A DNA stretch of 64,000 nucleotides from Sphingobium abikonense NBRC 16140 (GTDB taxonomy: Bacteria; Pseudomonadota; Alphaproteobacteria; Sphingomonadales; Sphingomonadaceae). The notes beneath the pieces were generated by a model that saw only the letters and a program-made list of their open reading frames with translations, had not been told where the DNA came from and made no database searches. Location: positions 62,001 through 126,000 of the forward strand of contig NZ_BCYT01000009.1 of NCBI RefSeq assembly GCF_001598335.1, written 5' to 3'. The translations under genes and the position numbers were made by a program. This document shows, piece by piece, positions 27,582 through 36,302 of the stretch. Numbering within the stretch: the first letter of the stretch is position 1; every line of letters begins with the position of its first letter.

Positions 27582-28970
27582 ATGCTGCCTGCCGTTTCCT
27601 CGTCCAGCCGCCTGACCCGCGGCGCCTGTGTCCGCTTGCGCACCCTTGTCCTGTCATCGGCCCTGATCGCCGCGGGTGTTCAGCCCGTCGCCGCGCAGAC
27701 GGTCGACGACGATGACGCCAGCATGGCCACGCAGCAGCTGAACCTGCCCAAGGACGTCACCGTCTTTGGCAAGAGCGATCCCAATGTTCGCAAGGCGACC
27801 GCCATCGTCAACGGCCGCATCATCACCGGCACCGATGTCGACCAGCGCCTGGCGCTGATCATCACCGCCAATGGCGGCAAGGTGTCGGATGAGGAAAAGG
27901 AGCGGCTGCGAGTGCAGGTGCTGCGCAACCTGATCGATGAGACGCTCCAGATTCAGGAAGCGGCCGCCAACGACATCAAAATCGCGCCGGAAGAAATCGA
28001 GCAGAGCTATCAGCGGGTCGCGGCCAATTTTCGGAAATCCCCCGCCGAATTCGACGCCTATTTGCGCAGCCAGGGCAGTTCGGCCGCCAGCATCAAGCGC
28101 CAGATCGAAGGCGAACTGGCGTGGAGCCGCCTGCTCCGTCGCAACATCCAGCCCTTCGTCAATGTGTCAGAGGACGAGGTGAAATCGGTCATCGACCGGC
28201 TGAACGCGGCCAAGGGCAGCGACGAATATCGGATCGGCGAAATCTATCTGTCGGCAACGCCTGAAAATCAGGCGCAGATTGTCGCCAATGCACGCAACAT
28301 CATCCAGCAGATCCAGCAGGGCGGCAGCTTCCAGGCCTATGCCCGGCAGTTTTCCGAAGCCTCCACTGCGGCCGTCGGCGGCGACCTGGGCTGGATTCGT
28401 CCCGCGCAATTGCCACCTGAACTGGCGCAAGCTGCCGCCGAGATGCAGGTCGGCCAGATTGCCGGCCCCATCGAAACGGTGGGCGGGGTGTCGATCATCT
28501 ACGTCATGGACAAGCGCAAGGTGCTGACCGCCGACCCGCGCGATGCATTGCTGAGCCTGAAGCAATTGTCCGTCATGTTCCCCAAGGGCACCACCAAGGA
28601 ACAGGCAGGCGCCAAGGCCGCGGAATTCGCCGCGGCGGTAAAGGAAATCAAGGGTTGCGGCCAAGCCAATGAGATTGGCGCGCGCATCGGCGCGGATGTG
28701 GTCGACAACGATAATGTGAAGGTGCGCGACCTGCCACCGCAATTGCAGGAAATCCTGCTGAACCTGCAAGTCGGTGAAACCACCCCGCCCTTCGGATCGA
28801 TCACGGACGGCGTGCGGGTTTTGGTGGTGTGCGGACGCGACGATCCGGCATCGGCGAATGCGCCCAATGCTGACCAGATCATGGCGCAGCTGGAAGAGGA
28901 ACGGGTCAACAAGCGCGCGCGCATCTATTTGCGTGACCTTCGCCGCGATGCGGTCATCGATTATAACTGA
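27582..28970 (+). CDS. surA: Periplasmic chaperone/peptidyl-prolyl isomerase SurA
   Basis: 462 residues from ATG 27582; an upstream TTG at 27486 would add 32 residues before the signal peptide. The leader ends AAGVQPVAAQ. The N-terminal SurA domain (about 75-210) includes NGRIITGTDVDQRLALI and LRNLIDETLQIQEA. A parvulin domain follows (about 215-320: FQAYARQFSEASTAAVGGDLG), then a second, weaker parvulin-like region (about 330-430). It escorts outer-membrane proteins such as LptD, encoded just upstream. Confidence 0.93.
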   Translation: MLPAVSSSSRLTRGACVRLRTLVLSSALIAAGVQPVAAQTVDDDDASMATQQLNLPKDVTVFGKSDPNVRKATAIVNGRIITGTDVDQRLALIITANGGKVSDEEKERLRVQVLRNLIDETLQIQEAAANDIKIAPEEIEQSYQRVAANFRKSPAEFDAYLRSQGSSAASIKRQIEGELAWSRLLRRNIQPFVNVSEDEVKSVIDRLNAAKGSDEYRIGEIYLSATPENQAQIVANARNIIQQIQQGGSFQAYARQFSEASTAAVGGDLGWIRPAQLPPELAQAAAEMQVGQIAGPIETVGGVSIIYVMDKRKVLTADPRDALLSLKQLSVMFPKGTTKEQAGAKAAEFAAAVKEIKGCGQANEIGARIGADVVDNDNVKVRDLPPQLQEILLNLQVGETTPPFGSITDGVRVLVVCGRDDPASANAPNADQIMAQLEEERVNKRARIYLRDLRRDAVIDYN

Positions 28971-29973
28971 CGCTGTGCCTCGGCTGGCGCCCTTCGCCGT
29001 GTCGCTGGGCGATCCGGCCGGGATTGGCCCGGAAATCGTCGCCAAAAGCTGGGTGATGCGCGAGGCGCGCGGCCTGCCGCCCTTTTTCGCGGTAGGCGAC
29101 GTAGCATCGCTGCGCGCCGTCTGGCTTGGCCCGGTAGAGCGGATCGACAGCCCGGAAGAGGCCGCCGAGGTGTTCCCGCGCGCGCTGCCCTGCCTTCAGG
29201 TCGCAGACGCGGGCGAGATCGTTCCCGGCGTGCCCGGCATCGATGGCGCGCGGGTCGCGTTCCAGTCGCTGGAGGTCGCCGTCGGCCTTGCCCGGTCCGG
29301 GTCCGCGGCGGGGATCGTCACCGCGCCGGTCGGCAAGGAACAATTATATGGAGTGGGCTTCACCCATCCAGGCCAGACCGAATTCATTGCCGAACGCTGC
29401 GGGGTGGCACCGCACAATGCCGTCATGATGCTGGCCGGCCCAGCGCTCAAGGTCGTGCCGATCACAATCCATATCGCGCTGGCCAACGTATCGGCTGCGC
29501 TGACCATCGACCTGATCCGCGCGCGGGCGCTGACCACGGCCAAGGGATTGCAGCGCAATTTTAATATCGGCCGGCCACGGCTGGCAGTGGCGGGGCTCAA
29601 CCCCCATGCGGGCGAGAATGGCGCGCTGGGTCGCGAAGAGATCGAGGTCATTCGTCCCGCCATTGAGCAATTGCGCGCCGATGGTCTGGATATTGTCGGG
29701 CCGCTGGCCGCCGACGGCATGTTCCACGCGCGCGCGCGCGAAACCTATGATGCGGCGCTGTGCATGTATCATGACCAGGCGCTGATCCCGATCAAGACGC
29801 TGAATTTCGACGAAGGCGTCAACATCACGCTGGGCCTGCCGATCGTGCGCACGTCGCCCGACCATGGCACGGCCTTTGGTATTGCCGGCACGGACAGCGC
29901 GAATCCCGGCGCAATGATGGCGGCGCTCAAAATGGCGGCCGAAGCGGCGCGCGCGCGCATCCTGCATGGCTGA
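28948..29973 (+). CDS. pdxA: 4-hydroxythreonine-4-phosphate dehydrogenase
   Basis: 341 residues from ATG 28948, overlapping surA by 23 bases; a GTG at 28975, four bases after the surA stop, would give 332 residues and is equally possible because neither start has a clear ribosome site. The family motif [15 protein letters not shown] is near the start. Metal-binding His residues occur in [10 protein letters not shown] and [14 protein letters not shown]. It oxidises 4-phosphohydroxy-threonine in pyridoxal-phosphate synthesis. Its end overlaps rsmA by eight bases. Confidence 0.95.
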   Translation: MRSSIITDAVPRLAPFAVSLGDPAGIGPEIVAKSWVMREARGLPPFFAVGDVASLRAVWLGPVERIDSPEEAAEVFPRALPCLQVADAGEIVPGVPGIDGARVAFQSLEVAVGLARSGSAAGIVTAPVGKEQLYGVGFTHPGQTEFIAERCGVAPHNAVMMLAGPALKVVPITIHIALANVSAALTIDLIRARALTTAKGLQRNFNIGRPRLAVAGLNPHAGENGALGREEIEVIRPAIEQLRADGLDIVGPLAADGMFHARARETYDAALCMYHDQALIPIKTLNFDEGVNITLGLPIVRTSPDHGTAFGIAGTDSANPGAMMAALKMAAEAARARILHG

Positions 29974-30805
29974 CGAACGACCGGCGCTGCCGCCGTTGCG
30001 GGATGTCATTGCGCGACACGGGCTGGCCGCCAGCAAGGCGCTGGGGCAGAATTTCCTGCTGGACGAACAGTTGCTCGATCGTATCGCAGCCATCCCCGGC
30101 CCGCTGCGTGACAAACCGGCTTTCGAAGTAGGCCCCGGCCCCGGCGGCCTGACGCGCGCCATCCTGCGCGCAGGCGCGCGGTTGGTAGCGGTGGAGCGCG
30201 ACGATCGCTGCCTGCCTGCGCTCGCTGAGCTGGCCGATGCCTTTCCGGGTCAGTTGACGGTGATCGCGGGCGACGCGATGCAGGTCGATGCCCAGGCAGA
30301 AGCGGGCGATGGCGCGCATATCATCGCGAACCTGCCCTATAATGTGGGCACGCCATTGCTGGTGGGATGGCTGTCAGCGATCTGGACGCCGCTCCCCTGG
30401 TGGTCGAGCCTGACGCTGATGTTCCAGATGGAGGTCGCGGAACGCATCGTCGCGAAGCCCGGCACGGATCATTATGGGCGCCTGGCCGTCCTGTCGCAGT
30501 GGCGCAGCGATGCGCGGATCGCGATGAAGGTGCATCGCAGCGCCTTCACGCCGCCACCCAAGGTCATGTCCGCCGTCGTCCACATCACGCCCAAGCCTGC
30601 GCCCGAAGGCGTGCAGTTGAAGATGCTCGAGCGACTGACCGCGGCAGCCTTTGGTCAGCGGCGCAAGATGATGCGCCAGAGCCTGAAGGCATTGCCCGGC
30701 GCGCTGGAGGCGCTGGAGGCCGAAGGCATCGATCCCCAGCGCCGCGCCGAAACCGTCAGGGTCGAGGAATTTGTTGCCGTTGCCCGGCTGTTGAGCCGGG
30801 ACTGA
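29966..30805 (+). CDS. rsmA: 16S rRNA dimethyladenosine transferase RsmA (KsgA)
   Basis: 279 residues. [18 protein letters not shown] (about 19-36) and [14 protein letters not shown] are the SAM-binding region; NLPYN near 122 is the catalytic motif IV of adenine N6-methyltransferases. The C-terminal helical domain includes [14 protein letters not shown]. It dimethylates the two adenosines of the helix 45 loop late in 30S assembly. Last gene of the lptD operon, three bases from the convergent blaR-like gene. Confidence 0.97.
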   Translation: MADERPALPPLRDVIARHGLAASKALGQNFLLDEQLLDRIAAIPGPLRDKPAFEVGPGPGGLTRAILRAGARLVAVERDDRCLPALAELADAFPGQLTVIAGDAMQVDAQAEAGDGAHIIANLPYNVGTPLLVGWLSAIWTPLPWWSSLTLMFQMEVAERIVAKPGTDHYGRLAVLSQWRSDARIAMKVHRSAFTPPPKVMSAVVHITPKPAPEGVQLKMLERLTAAAFGQRRKMMRQSLKALPGALEALEAEGIDPQRRAETVRVEEFVAVARLLSRD

Positions 30806-30808
30806 GCC

Positions 30809-32356
30809 TCAATAGCCTTCGCCGTCCAGTTCGGCGATATTCTCATCAATATCGCGCAGGGCCTCGGCGCGCGCCTGCGCCGGCAGGCCAGCCGCGGCGA
30901 TTTGCGCCCGCGCCGCGATCAGGCCACTGCGTGCCGCCACTTTACCCAGATGCTCGGCCTGGCGCGCCTGCGCTTCGATGGCCTTCTGACAGATGCGCAC
31001 CCGGATATGCCGCCGGCCATTGGCATCGACCGTTTCACGATGACTGGTGAGCCCCCTGCCCTCGCACCCGTCACGCACGTCGACGACGGGCACCATGCGG
31101 GCGATCTCCTCCTCCGTCGGGACGCGATGCGTTTCGACGCGGCCATCGGCGTAGGTGACGATGATACGCCCCTTTTCGCTGCGCACCGTGACGGGTGGCG
31201 TCGGCGCAACAGGCGGACTGGGCGGCGTCATGTCAGCAGCTGGGAGGACTGGCGCGATCGGCGCCACGGGAGCAGGCGCGGCGATAGCTTCCCTGTAGGG
31301 CGCGGCTGGCGCAGCAGGGGTCGACGGCTTGGCTGGGGCGTCCATCACGGCAGGGGTGATGGACGCCTGAGCGGGTTGCGCGACGAGGTCGGTCAATCGC
31401 GCTAGGTCGACCTGTTCCACCTTTTGCGTGATGGCCGCCATCTGCTTTGCGGCCCGGCTGCCCGACGCCGTCAGTGCCAGGCCGGCTACGGTGGCCAACC
31501 CAACCGTGGCCATGCCCCAACTGATACGGCGCAATGATGCTTCATGACTGGATAACATTTTCAGCCTCCCTTTCAGCGTGGCGAGACGGGTCAGATGGCA
31601 GGCAGCAGCATAATGGCGGCCGCCGGCGGCCTTGAGAATGGCGCGACCATAGGCATGGGCCTGATCATGGCCGTAGAGCGAGAGGACGCGCGCGTCGCAG
31701 GCGGTTTCCTGGTCGGCGCGGTAGGCCCGATAGGCGATCCAGGCGATCGGATTGCACCAGTGAAATGCCAGCAGAAGCAGGGCGATCATATTCGCGAGAA
31801 GATCGCCGCCATGATGGTGCGCGCGTTCGTGGGCGATCGCCATGTCCTGTTCCTGCGCGTCATAACGCAGGGCGAAATCGGGCGGCAGTACGATATGTGG
31901 GTGCAGCACACCAAAGGCGAGCGGGCCGGACGCTTGGGGACTGGTGATGACGCGAATGCGGCCTTCCTGCCCCACCGGCGTCGCATCCTTCACGATGAGC
32001 CGACGGAACCGCACATAGCCAATAATCTGGACCGCCATGAAAATAGCCGTCCCGGTCAGCCACAAGGCGATCGCTATTTCCAGCCAGGGCAAGGCCGGGC
32101 TGGCCACCGTAATTTGCGCGGCAGTGGGCATGGCCAGCATCGCGGGCAAGCCGGACTGATCCATCGCCTGATGCAAAGGCGAAGGATCCGCCACTTGTTC
32201 GGGAAGCGCAGGCAGGACCATGCGCGCGAACGGGAGGACCCAGAGCATATAGGCGGCGCCCGCGCCCAGCCACCGCGCCAGAGGTCGCCTTATCATCATG
32301 ACAAGCGCCATCAGCAGGCTGGAGGCGACCATCGTTTCGACCAGCCAGATGATCAT
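30809..32356 (-). CDS. BlaR1/MecR1-like M56 membrane metallopeptidase
   Basis: 515 residues. Transmembrane helices lie near 1-20, 34-52, 90-112 and 190-215, and a last one near 285-305. The gluzincin motif HERAHH is near residue 175 (HExxH). After the last helix come about 40 Ala/Pro-rich residues, then EKGRIIVTYADGRVETHRVP and a helical tail rich in Ala, Arg and Glu. The serine beta-lactamase-like sensor of true BlaR1/MecR1 is absent, so the signal is unlikely to be a covalently bound beta-lactam. It probably cleaves or inactivates the BlaI-like repressor encoded upstream; the genes overlap by four bases (ATGA). Confidence 0.88.
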   Translation of the reverse strand: MIIWLVETMVASSLLMALVMMIRRPLARWLGAGAAYMLWVLPFARMVLPALPEQVADPSPLHQAMDQSGLPAMLAMPTAAQITVASPALPWLEIAIALWLTGTAIFMAVQIIGYVRFRRLIVKDATPVGQEGRIRVITSPQASGPLAFGVLHPHIVLPPDFALRYDAQEQDMAIAHERAHHHGGDLLANMIALLLLAFHWCNPIAWIAYRAYRADQETACDARVLSLYGHDQAHAYGRAILKAAGGRHYAAACHLTRLATLKGRLKMLSSHEASLRRISWGMATVGLATVAGLALTASGSRAAKQMAAITQKVEQVDLARLTDLVAQPAQASITPAVMDAPAKPSTPAAPAAPYREAIAAPAPVAPIAPVLPAADMTPPSPPVAPTPPVTVRSEKGRIIVTYADGRVETHRVPTEEEIARMVPVVDVRDGCEGRGLTSHRETVDANGRRHIRVRICQKAIEAQARQAEHLGKVAARSGLIAARAQIAAAGLPAQARAEALRDIDENIAELDGEGY

Positions 32357-32721
32357 GGCTTGAGCCCTTTCAGAATATCCTCCAGCTCGGCGATATCCTC
32401 CGGGCTCAGCTGATCCTGGCTCGCAAGCTGAGCTACGAGCGGCGAGACGCGGCCACCAAATAGGCGGTTGACCAGGCGCCCTGATTCACTTGCGACATAG
32501 TCGTCACGCTGGATGAGGGGGCGATAAAGGAAACGACGGCCATCCTGATCGGCAGCGATTACATCCTTCGCCATCAGCCGGGACAGCAAGGTCTTGACCG
32601 TTTGAAGGCTCCAGTCACGGGAGGCCGTAACCTGTTCAGCGACATCATTGGCGGTGCGGGGCGAGGTTTCCCATAGCGCCTCCATCACGACCAATTCGGC
32701 TTCGCTGATTTTCTCGCTCAC
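32353..32721 (-). CDS. BlaI/MecI-family transcriptional repressor
   Basis: 122 residues from GTG 32721 (VSEKISEAELVVMEALWETS), the usual start and length of this family. An ATG at 32784 opens the same frame 21 codons earlier, but that extension would run through two operator-like dyads, so I reject it. The winged helix covers about 5-75, with QTVKTLLSRLMAKDVI as recognition region, and the C-terminal dimerisation helices end DIAELEDILKGLKP. It should repress its own operon until the M56 peptidase destroys it. Confidence 0.9.
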   Translation of the reverse strand: MSEKISEAELVVMEALWETSPRTANDVAEQVTASRDWSLQTVKTLLSRLMAKDVIAADQDGRRFLYRPLIQRDDYVASESGRLVNRLFGGRVSPLVAQLASQDQLSPEDIAELEDILKGLKP

Positions 32722-32748
32722 GATCCGCCTCGGCTCGATGACTGCAAC

Positions 32749-32758
32749 TACATTTGTA
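32749..32758. promoter_or_regulatory. BlaI-type operator 1
   Basis: TACATTTGTA is a TACA-x-x-TGTA dyad, the core recognised by BlaI/MecI repressors. It lies 28 bases upstream of the GTG start of the repressor gene. Its centre is 21 bp from that of operator 2, two helical turns, so both dimers would bind the same DNA face. Confidence 0.72.
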
Positions 32759-32769
32759 ATCGCATCGTT

Positions 32770-32779
32770 TACATCTGTA
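32770..32779. promoter_or_regulatory. BlaI-type operator 2
   Basis: TACATCTGTA has the same TACA-x-x-TGTA core as operator 1 and is flanked similarly (TT before, GT after). It lies about 50 bases before the repressor start, within the expected promoter region, and supports autorepression. Confidence 0.72.
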
Positions 32780-32828
32780 GTCAATAGGCACCCGGCGTCA
32801 CTGAAGAGGCGAGCGGGTCATCCTGATA

Positions 32829-33236
32829 TCAGCCAGTAACCCGCAATCCAAACATGGCACGGCGATCGGCCGGACGAGCGGTCGCGCCACGAGGCGCGCC
32901 ACGCGCCTGCCCGGGATAATCCGATGTCAGCGCCGAGGCATAAACGGGTCTGTCCGGCGCCTTTTCCGGACCTGTCGCCTTCATCACGTCTTCAACGTTG
33001 ATCGGCTTGTCGAAGGCGACGCCGAACTGGACATCACCACACCACACGACGCGCGCCGGGATCGTGAAACGCCCGCGCGTCAGGATAATTCGCGTGCCGA
33101 CATCGAGCACCGGTCCCTGCACCCGGGCACCGCCTTCGGAAATATCGCGTATCCGCACCAGTTCTACATCCGATGCGTCATGTTGGGTCTTCATATTCGC
33201 GGCCATGAAGACATTGGAGCGTTTGGGGCGATCCAT
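32829..33236 (-). CDS. PilZ domain protein with disordered tail
   Basis: 135 residues. The N-terminal part has MDRPKRSNVFMAAN (Arg-containing approach region), then VRIRDISEGGARVQG with the DxSxxG motif intact, and ARVVWCGDVQFGVAFDKPIN, the last strands of the PilZ barrel, to about residue 85. The remaining 50 residues are Ala/Pro/Arg-rich and probably unstructured. The first arginines are spaced differently from the classical RxxxR, so c-di-GMP binding is likely but not certain. It is monocistronic, between the BlaI operators and the rpoZ terminator. Confidence 0.82.
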   Translation of the reverse strand: MDRPKRSNVFMAANMKTQHDASDVELVRIRDISEGGARVQGPVLDVGTRIILTRGRFTIPARVVWCGDVQFGVAFDKPINVEDVMKATGPEKAPDRPVYASALTSDYPGQARGAPRGATARPADRRAMFGLRVTG

Positions 33237-33417
33237 GATCTTTCTCGCATCGGTAAACGGCGCGGATGAGACGCCCTTGGATCGCTTGCGCCGTCAGTCC
33301 CTGCGTGGCGGGACGATGCGACCCGGGTCGGCTGCTACACGGGTAACGAATGGATCAGGCCAAAAGGTTCCCGATCCGATTGCAATGTATAGAATGGACA
33401 GCGGCCCGTAAAGGTCG

Positions 33418-33450
33418 AGGCCCGGTCCTGCTCGCGCAGGCCGGGCCTCT
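33418..33450 (-). terminator. Strong hairpin downstream of rpoZ
   Basis: GAGGCCCGG (33418-33426) pairs with CCGGGCCTC (33442-33450), and inside it CCTGC pairs with GCAGG around a four-base loop, giving a 14-pair stem with one unpaired base. It lies 26 bases after the rpoZ stop. The T-rich side (TTTCCCTC) is on the plus strand and only a weak CTTT follows on the minus strand, so it could also end a plus-strand transcript. The remaining bases 33237-33417 show no gene. Confidence 0.6.
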
Positions 33451-33475
33451 TTCCCTCTCCAAACGGGTTCAGCGA

Positions 33476-33820
33476 TCAGCCGTCGTAATCGCCACCGATA
33501 TTTTGGTTGCGCGGCGGCGCCGCAGCCGTCAGGCGCAGAGCCTCCGCCGACTGGGCGATCGAGCCGATTTCATCTGGCGTATCATCATCGTCGATCTGGA
33601 CCTTTTGCAGCGATCCGATCAGGGAATCGTGCAGGTCATCGGGCAGCACGGTTTCTTCCGCGATCTCGCGCAGGGCAACTACGGGATTCTTGTCGCGGTC
33701 GCGATCAAGCGTCAGTTCGGCGCCACCGGAAATTTCACGGGCGCGCTGAGCGGCAAGAAGGACGAGGTCAAAACGGTTGGTAACCTTGTCGACGCAATCT
33801 TCGACGGTGACGCGGGCCAA
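33476..33820 (-). CDS. rpoZ: RNA polymerase omega subunit
   Basis: 114 residues from a TTG at 33820 with AGGAGG six bases upstream; no ATG fits the family N-terminus, which here reads [20 protein letters not shown] after the start. [13 protein letters not shown] and [15 protein letters not shown] are the omega core (residues 21-58). An acidic tail ([10 protein letters not shown]) follows. Omega helps fold and retain the beta-prime subunit. In many proteobacteria rpoZ is followed by spoT; here the (p)ppGpp enzyme is 20 kb away. Confidence 0.95.
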   Translation of the reverse strand: MARVTVEDCVDKVTNRFDLVLLAAQRAREISGGAELTLDRDRDKNPVVALREIAEETVLPDDLHDSLIGSLQKVQIDDDDTPDEIGSIAQSAEALRLTAAAPPRNQNIGGDYDG

Positions 33821-33946
33821 ACAGGGCCTCCTGAATACAACGAAAGGAAAAGCGTGAACCGGGCAGCTAGCAGCCCCGCCAGCGAGAGTCAATGAAAAGG
33901 CCATAAGCCCATGGCCACAGCGAGTGAGAACGGGCATTAAGCCTGA

Positions 33947-35149
33947 ATGGCGACCGTCACGTCCCTTTCCAGCGCAGGCGATGCGCCCGGCATATCGGTC
34001 GTGCTGGAGGGCAATCAGCTGCGGCTGATCACGCATGGCCCCGCGCTGCGATCCGCCCTCGTCACCCTGATCGACGGGGCGCGCCACAGCCTGAAACTCT
34101 ATTATTATATCTTCGCTGCTGACGTGAGCGGCGCGATGGTGCGCGACGCCTTGGCCCGGGCCGCGCGTCGCGGCGTATCGGTGACGCTGATGATCGACGC
34201 ATTCGGTTCAGCCAAGACGCCCGACAGTTTCTTCGCGTCACTGGTCGATGCAGGCGGGCAATTCGAGCGCTTTGGCGCACGACGCTCCACGCGCTATCTG
34301 ATCCGCAATCATCAGAAGATGGCGATAGCCGACGACGAACGGTTGCTGATTGGCGGGTTCAATGTGGAAGATGGCTACTTTGGCGTTCCGCAGGAGAATG
34401 GCTGGCGTGATCTCGGCCTGTGGATGGAGGGCGAACAAGTTGAGGCCATGACCCGATGGTATGGCGGGTTATGGCGGTGGGTGTCGACGAGAAAGCAGCG
34501 TTTCAGGACGCTGCGAGCAATGGTGCGGCAATGGCATCCTGCCCTGCATTATGATGGGGGGTCGGCATTTCGCTGGCTGATCGGCGGTCCGACGCGGCGG
34601 CTCAGCCCATGGGCGCAGCTTGTCAAGCATGACCTAGAAAAGGCGCAGCGCGTGGACATGATCGCCGCGTATTTCTCCCCCGGACGCGGCATGTTGAAAC
34701 GCATTGCGCGCGCGGCCAAGCGCCACGGCGCGCGCATCATCCTGCCCGCCGTCTCGGATAATGGGGCGACAGTTGCAGCGGCGAGGCTGTTATACGGACC
34801 CTTGCTGAGGCGCGGCGTCGAAATCGCTGAATATCAGCCGTGTAAGCTGCATACGAAATTGCTGGTCATCGACGACGCTGTGTTCGTCGGGTCCGCCAAT
34901 TTCGATATGCGCAGCCTCTTCCTTAATCTGGAAGTGATGCTGAGGGTAGAGGACAAGGCGTTCGCCGACCAGGTCAGAGCCTATATCGCGCAGGAAATGC
35001 AAGATAGCCGAGCCATCAATTTGCGAGACCATCTTTCGGACCGCAGCATAATGACCCTAGTTACGCAGGCGATCAGCTATCTGCTAGTCGGAATACTAGA
35101 TTACACCGTCACTCGTCGCCTGAACTTCCGCAATCCCGACGCCGACTGA
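33947..35149 (+). CDS. Phospholipase D-type cardiolipin synthase
   Basis: 400 residues with two HKD motifs: His122-x-Lys in [18 protein letters not shown], and His302-x-Lys in [19 protein letters not shown]. Each domain carries an active-site His, as in ClsA/B/C. There is no N-terminal membrane anchor, which fits ClsB/ClsC-like forms; [16 protein letters not shown] near 46-61 matches the first barrel. It probably joins two phosphatidylglycerols, or PG and PE, to cardiolipin at the inner membrane; other PLD activities cannot be excluded. It is divergent from rpoZ with 126 bases between the starts. Confidence 0.9.
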   Translation: MATVTSLSSAGDAPGISVVLEGNQLRLITHGPALRSALVTLIDGARHSLKLYYYIFAADVSGAMVRDALARAARRGVSVTLMIDAFGSAKTPDSFFASLVDAGGQFERFGARRSTRYLIRNHQKMAIADDERLLIGGFNVEDGYFGVPQENGWRDLGLWMEGEQVEAMTRWYGGLWRWVSTRKQRFRTLRAMVRQWHPALHYDGGSAFRWLIGGPTRRLSPWAQLVKHDLEKAQRVDMIAAYFSPGRGMLKRIARAAKRHGARIILPAVSDNGATVAAARLLYGPLLRRGVEIAEYQPCKLHTKLLVIDDAVFVGSANFDMRSLFLNLEVMLRVEDKAFADQVRAYIAQEMQDSRAINLRDHLSDRSIMTLVTQAISYLLVGILDYTVTRRLNFRNPDAD

Positions 35150-35191
35150 GGAGGAGGCGCCGAGCCCCCTCCCCATTTGCATCACGCAGCC

Positions 35192-35572
35192 TCATCGACC
35201 GCTTTTGGCGAGGACCCGGACCTGGCCAATGGGATAGCCCTTTTCGGCCATTTCCTTGGCATAATCGCCCCGGGCATCGGCCAGTTCGGCGCGATATTCG
35301 TCCCAAGCGTCGCGGTTATCCTCCGCATCGGAGGAGCGGCGCAAATCCTTGGTCAATTCCTTCCGGGCTTCCGCAAGGTCGGTCTGATAATTGAACCAAT
35401 AATCATTTTCGACGCCGGCAATGGGCGCCTGATAGACCAGTTGGTCTTCAACCTGCGCCAGTTGCTCTTCATAGCTGACCGGGCCTTCTGCTGTTTGCGC
35501 CAGTCCGGCAGTCGGGAGAGTGGCGGGAGCAAGGCCCAAGAGGGCGGCGGCGAGAAACGTAGAGCGTGCCAT
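35192..35572 (-). CDS. Small secreted protein of unknown function
   Basis: 126 residues from ATG 35572, preceded by AGAGGAG at good spacing; the longer open frame upstream lacks a site. The leader MARSTFLAAALLGLAPATLP ends TAGLAQ (cleavage near 25). The mature part is charged and helical (EEQLAQVEDQLVYQAP, DLAEARKELTKDLRRS, RAELADARGDYAKEMAEKG), ending in GQVRVLAKSGR. It may form a short coiled coil in the periplasm. I do not recognise the family. It converges on the phospholipase D gene, 42 bases away. Confidence 0.72.
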   Translation of the reverse strand: MARSTFLAAALLGLAPATLPTAGLAQTAEGPVSYEEQLAQVEDQLVYQAPIAGVENDYWFNYQTDLAEARKELTKDLRRSSDAEDNRDAWDEYRAELADARGDYAKEMAEKGYPIGQVRVLAKSGR

Positions 35573-35747
35573 CGGTTCTTCTCCTCTTTGCTGATCTGAA
35601 CCATGATCGACACAACGCCCGAACAAAGGGATTTTGAGCCTTAACGGATGTGCAGAATGGATGAAGCGAGCCTGGGCAACGATGGACCGCACGGGTGAAA
35701 ACCACGCAAATCTTGTATTTTTAATCGGTATTACAGCGTCTTATGCC

Positions 35748-36302
35748 TTATCGAACCAGCAAATAGAAGCTTACCGCCTCCTCTCCGTCATTTTCTATCA
35801 CAATATGGTAGCGATCGGTGAAAAGCGGCATCCAGGCGCAGTCCGCCTGCGGCCCGCCGACAGGCTTTTCGCACAATGTTTCGCCTTTCGCGCCCTGAAC
35901 CTTGAGCGACAAATGGCCATCGCCCTCCCCCGTCGGCGCGACCATGATATGCGCGCGTTGACCGCCCAGGAAAAGCTGCCGCATCGTCATGCTGCCGCCC
36001 GGCAGGAGCGATCCGCGGCGATAGGCGGGACCCAGAGCGCGCCCGCGATAGGGCGGATCGTCAATAATCGCGCCGCTAGCCTGCGCCTTTTCGCGCCAGA
36101 GCGCCGCCAAATCCGCCTGGCCCGGCGCCGGTGCCGCCCCCAGCACCGACAGCACCCGCGCCTTGCGGCCGAGCGAGGCGGTGTCGCCCTGCGCCTGCGC
36201 CGCCTCCCCTTCGACCAGCGTGCGCAGGATGGGGTCGGAAGGACGATGATCCGCAGGTGACGCCGCCGCCGCAAACAGCAAAGGCAATAACAGCGCAATC
36301 AC
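35748..36302 (-). CDS. Secreted protein with PPC-like beta-sandwich, third gene of a two-component operon
   Basis: 184 residues starting at a GTG that overlaps the kinase stop (GTGA). The leader MIALLLPLLFAAAASPADH is a short signal peptide. The C-terminal 80 residues (LFLGGQRAHIMVAPTGEGDG, CEKPVGGPQADCAWMPLFTD, YHIVIENDGEEAVSFYLLVR) follow the strand pattern and paired Cys of pre-peptidase C-terminal (PPC) domains, by eye only. With the upstream regulator and kinase it forms a three-gene unit, so it may be a periplasmic ligand-binding or accessory partner of the sensor (inference). Confidence 0.72.
   Translation of the reverse strand: MIALLLPLLFAAAASPADHRPSDPILRTLVEGEAAQAQGDTASLGRKARVLSVLGAAPAPGQADLAALWREKAQASGAIIDDPPYRGRALGPAYRRGSLLPGGSMTMRQLFLGGQRAHIMVAPTGEGDGHLSLKVQGAKGETLCEKPVGGPQADCAWMPLFTDRYHIVIENDGEEAVSFYLLVR

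Noticed and set aside
33237..33475. Small RNA ending at the hairpin 33418-33450 on the plus strand
   Set aside because: The T-rich side is on the plus strand and TATAGAAT near 33390 could be a -10 element, but no -35 element or conserved structure can be shown from one sequence.
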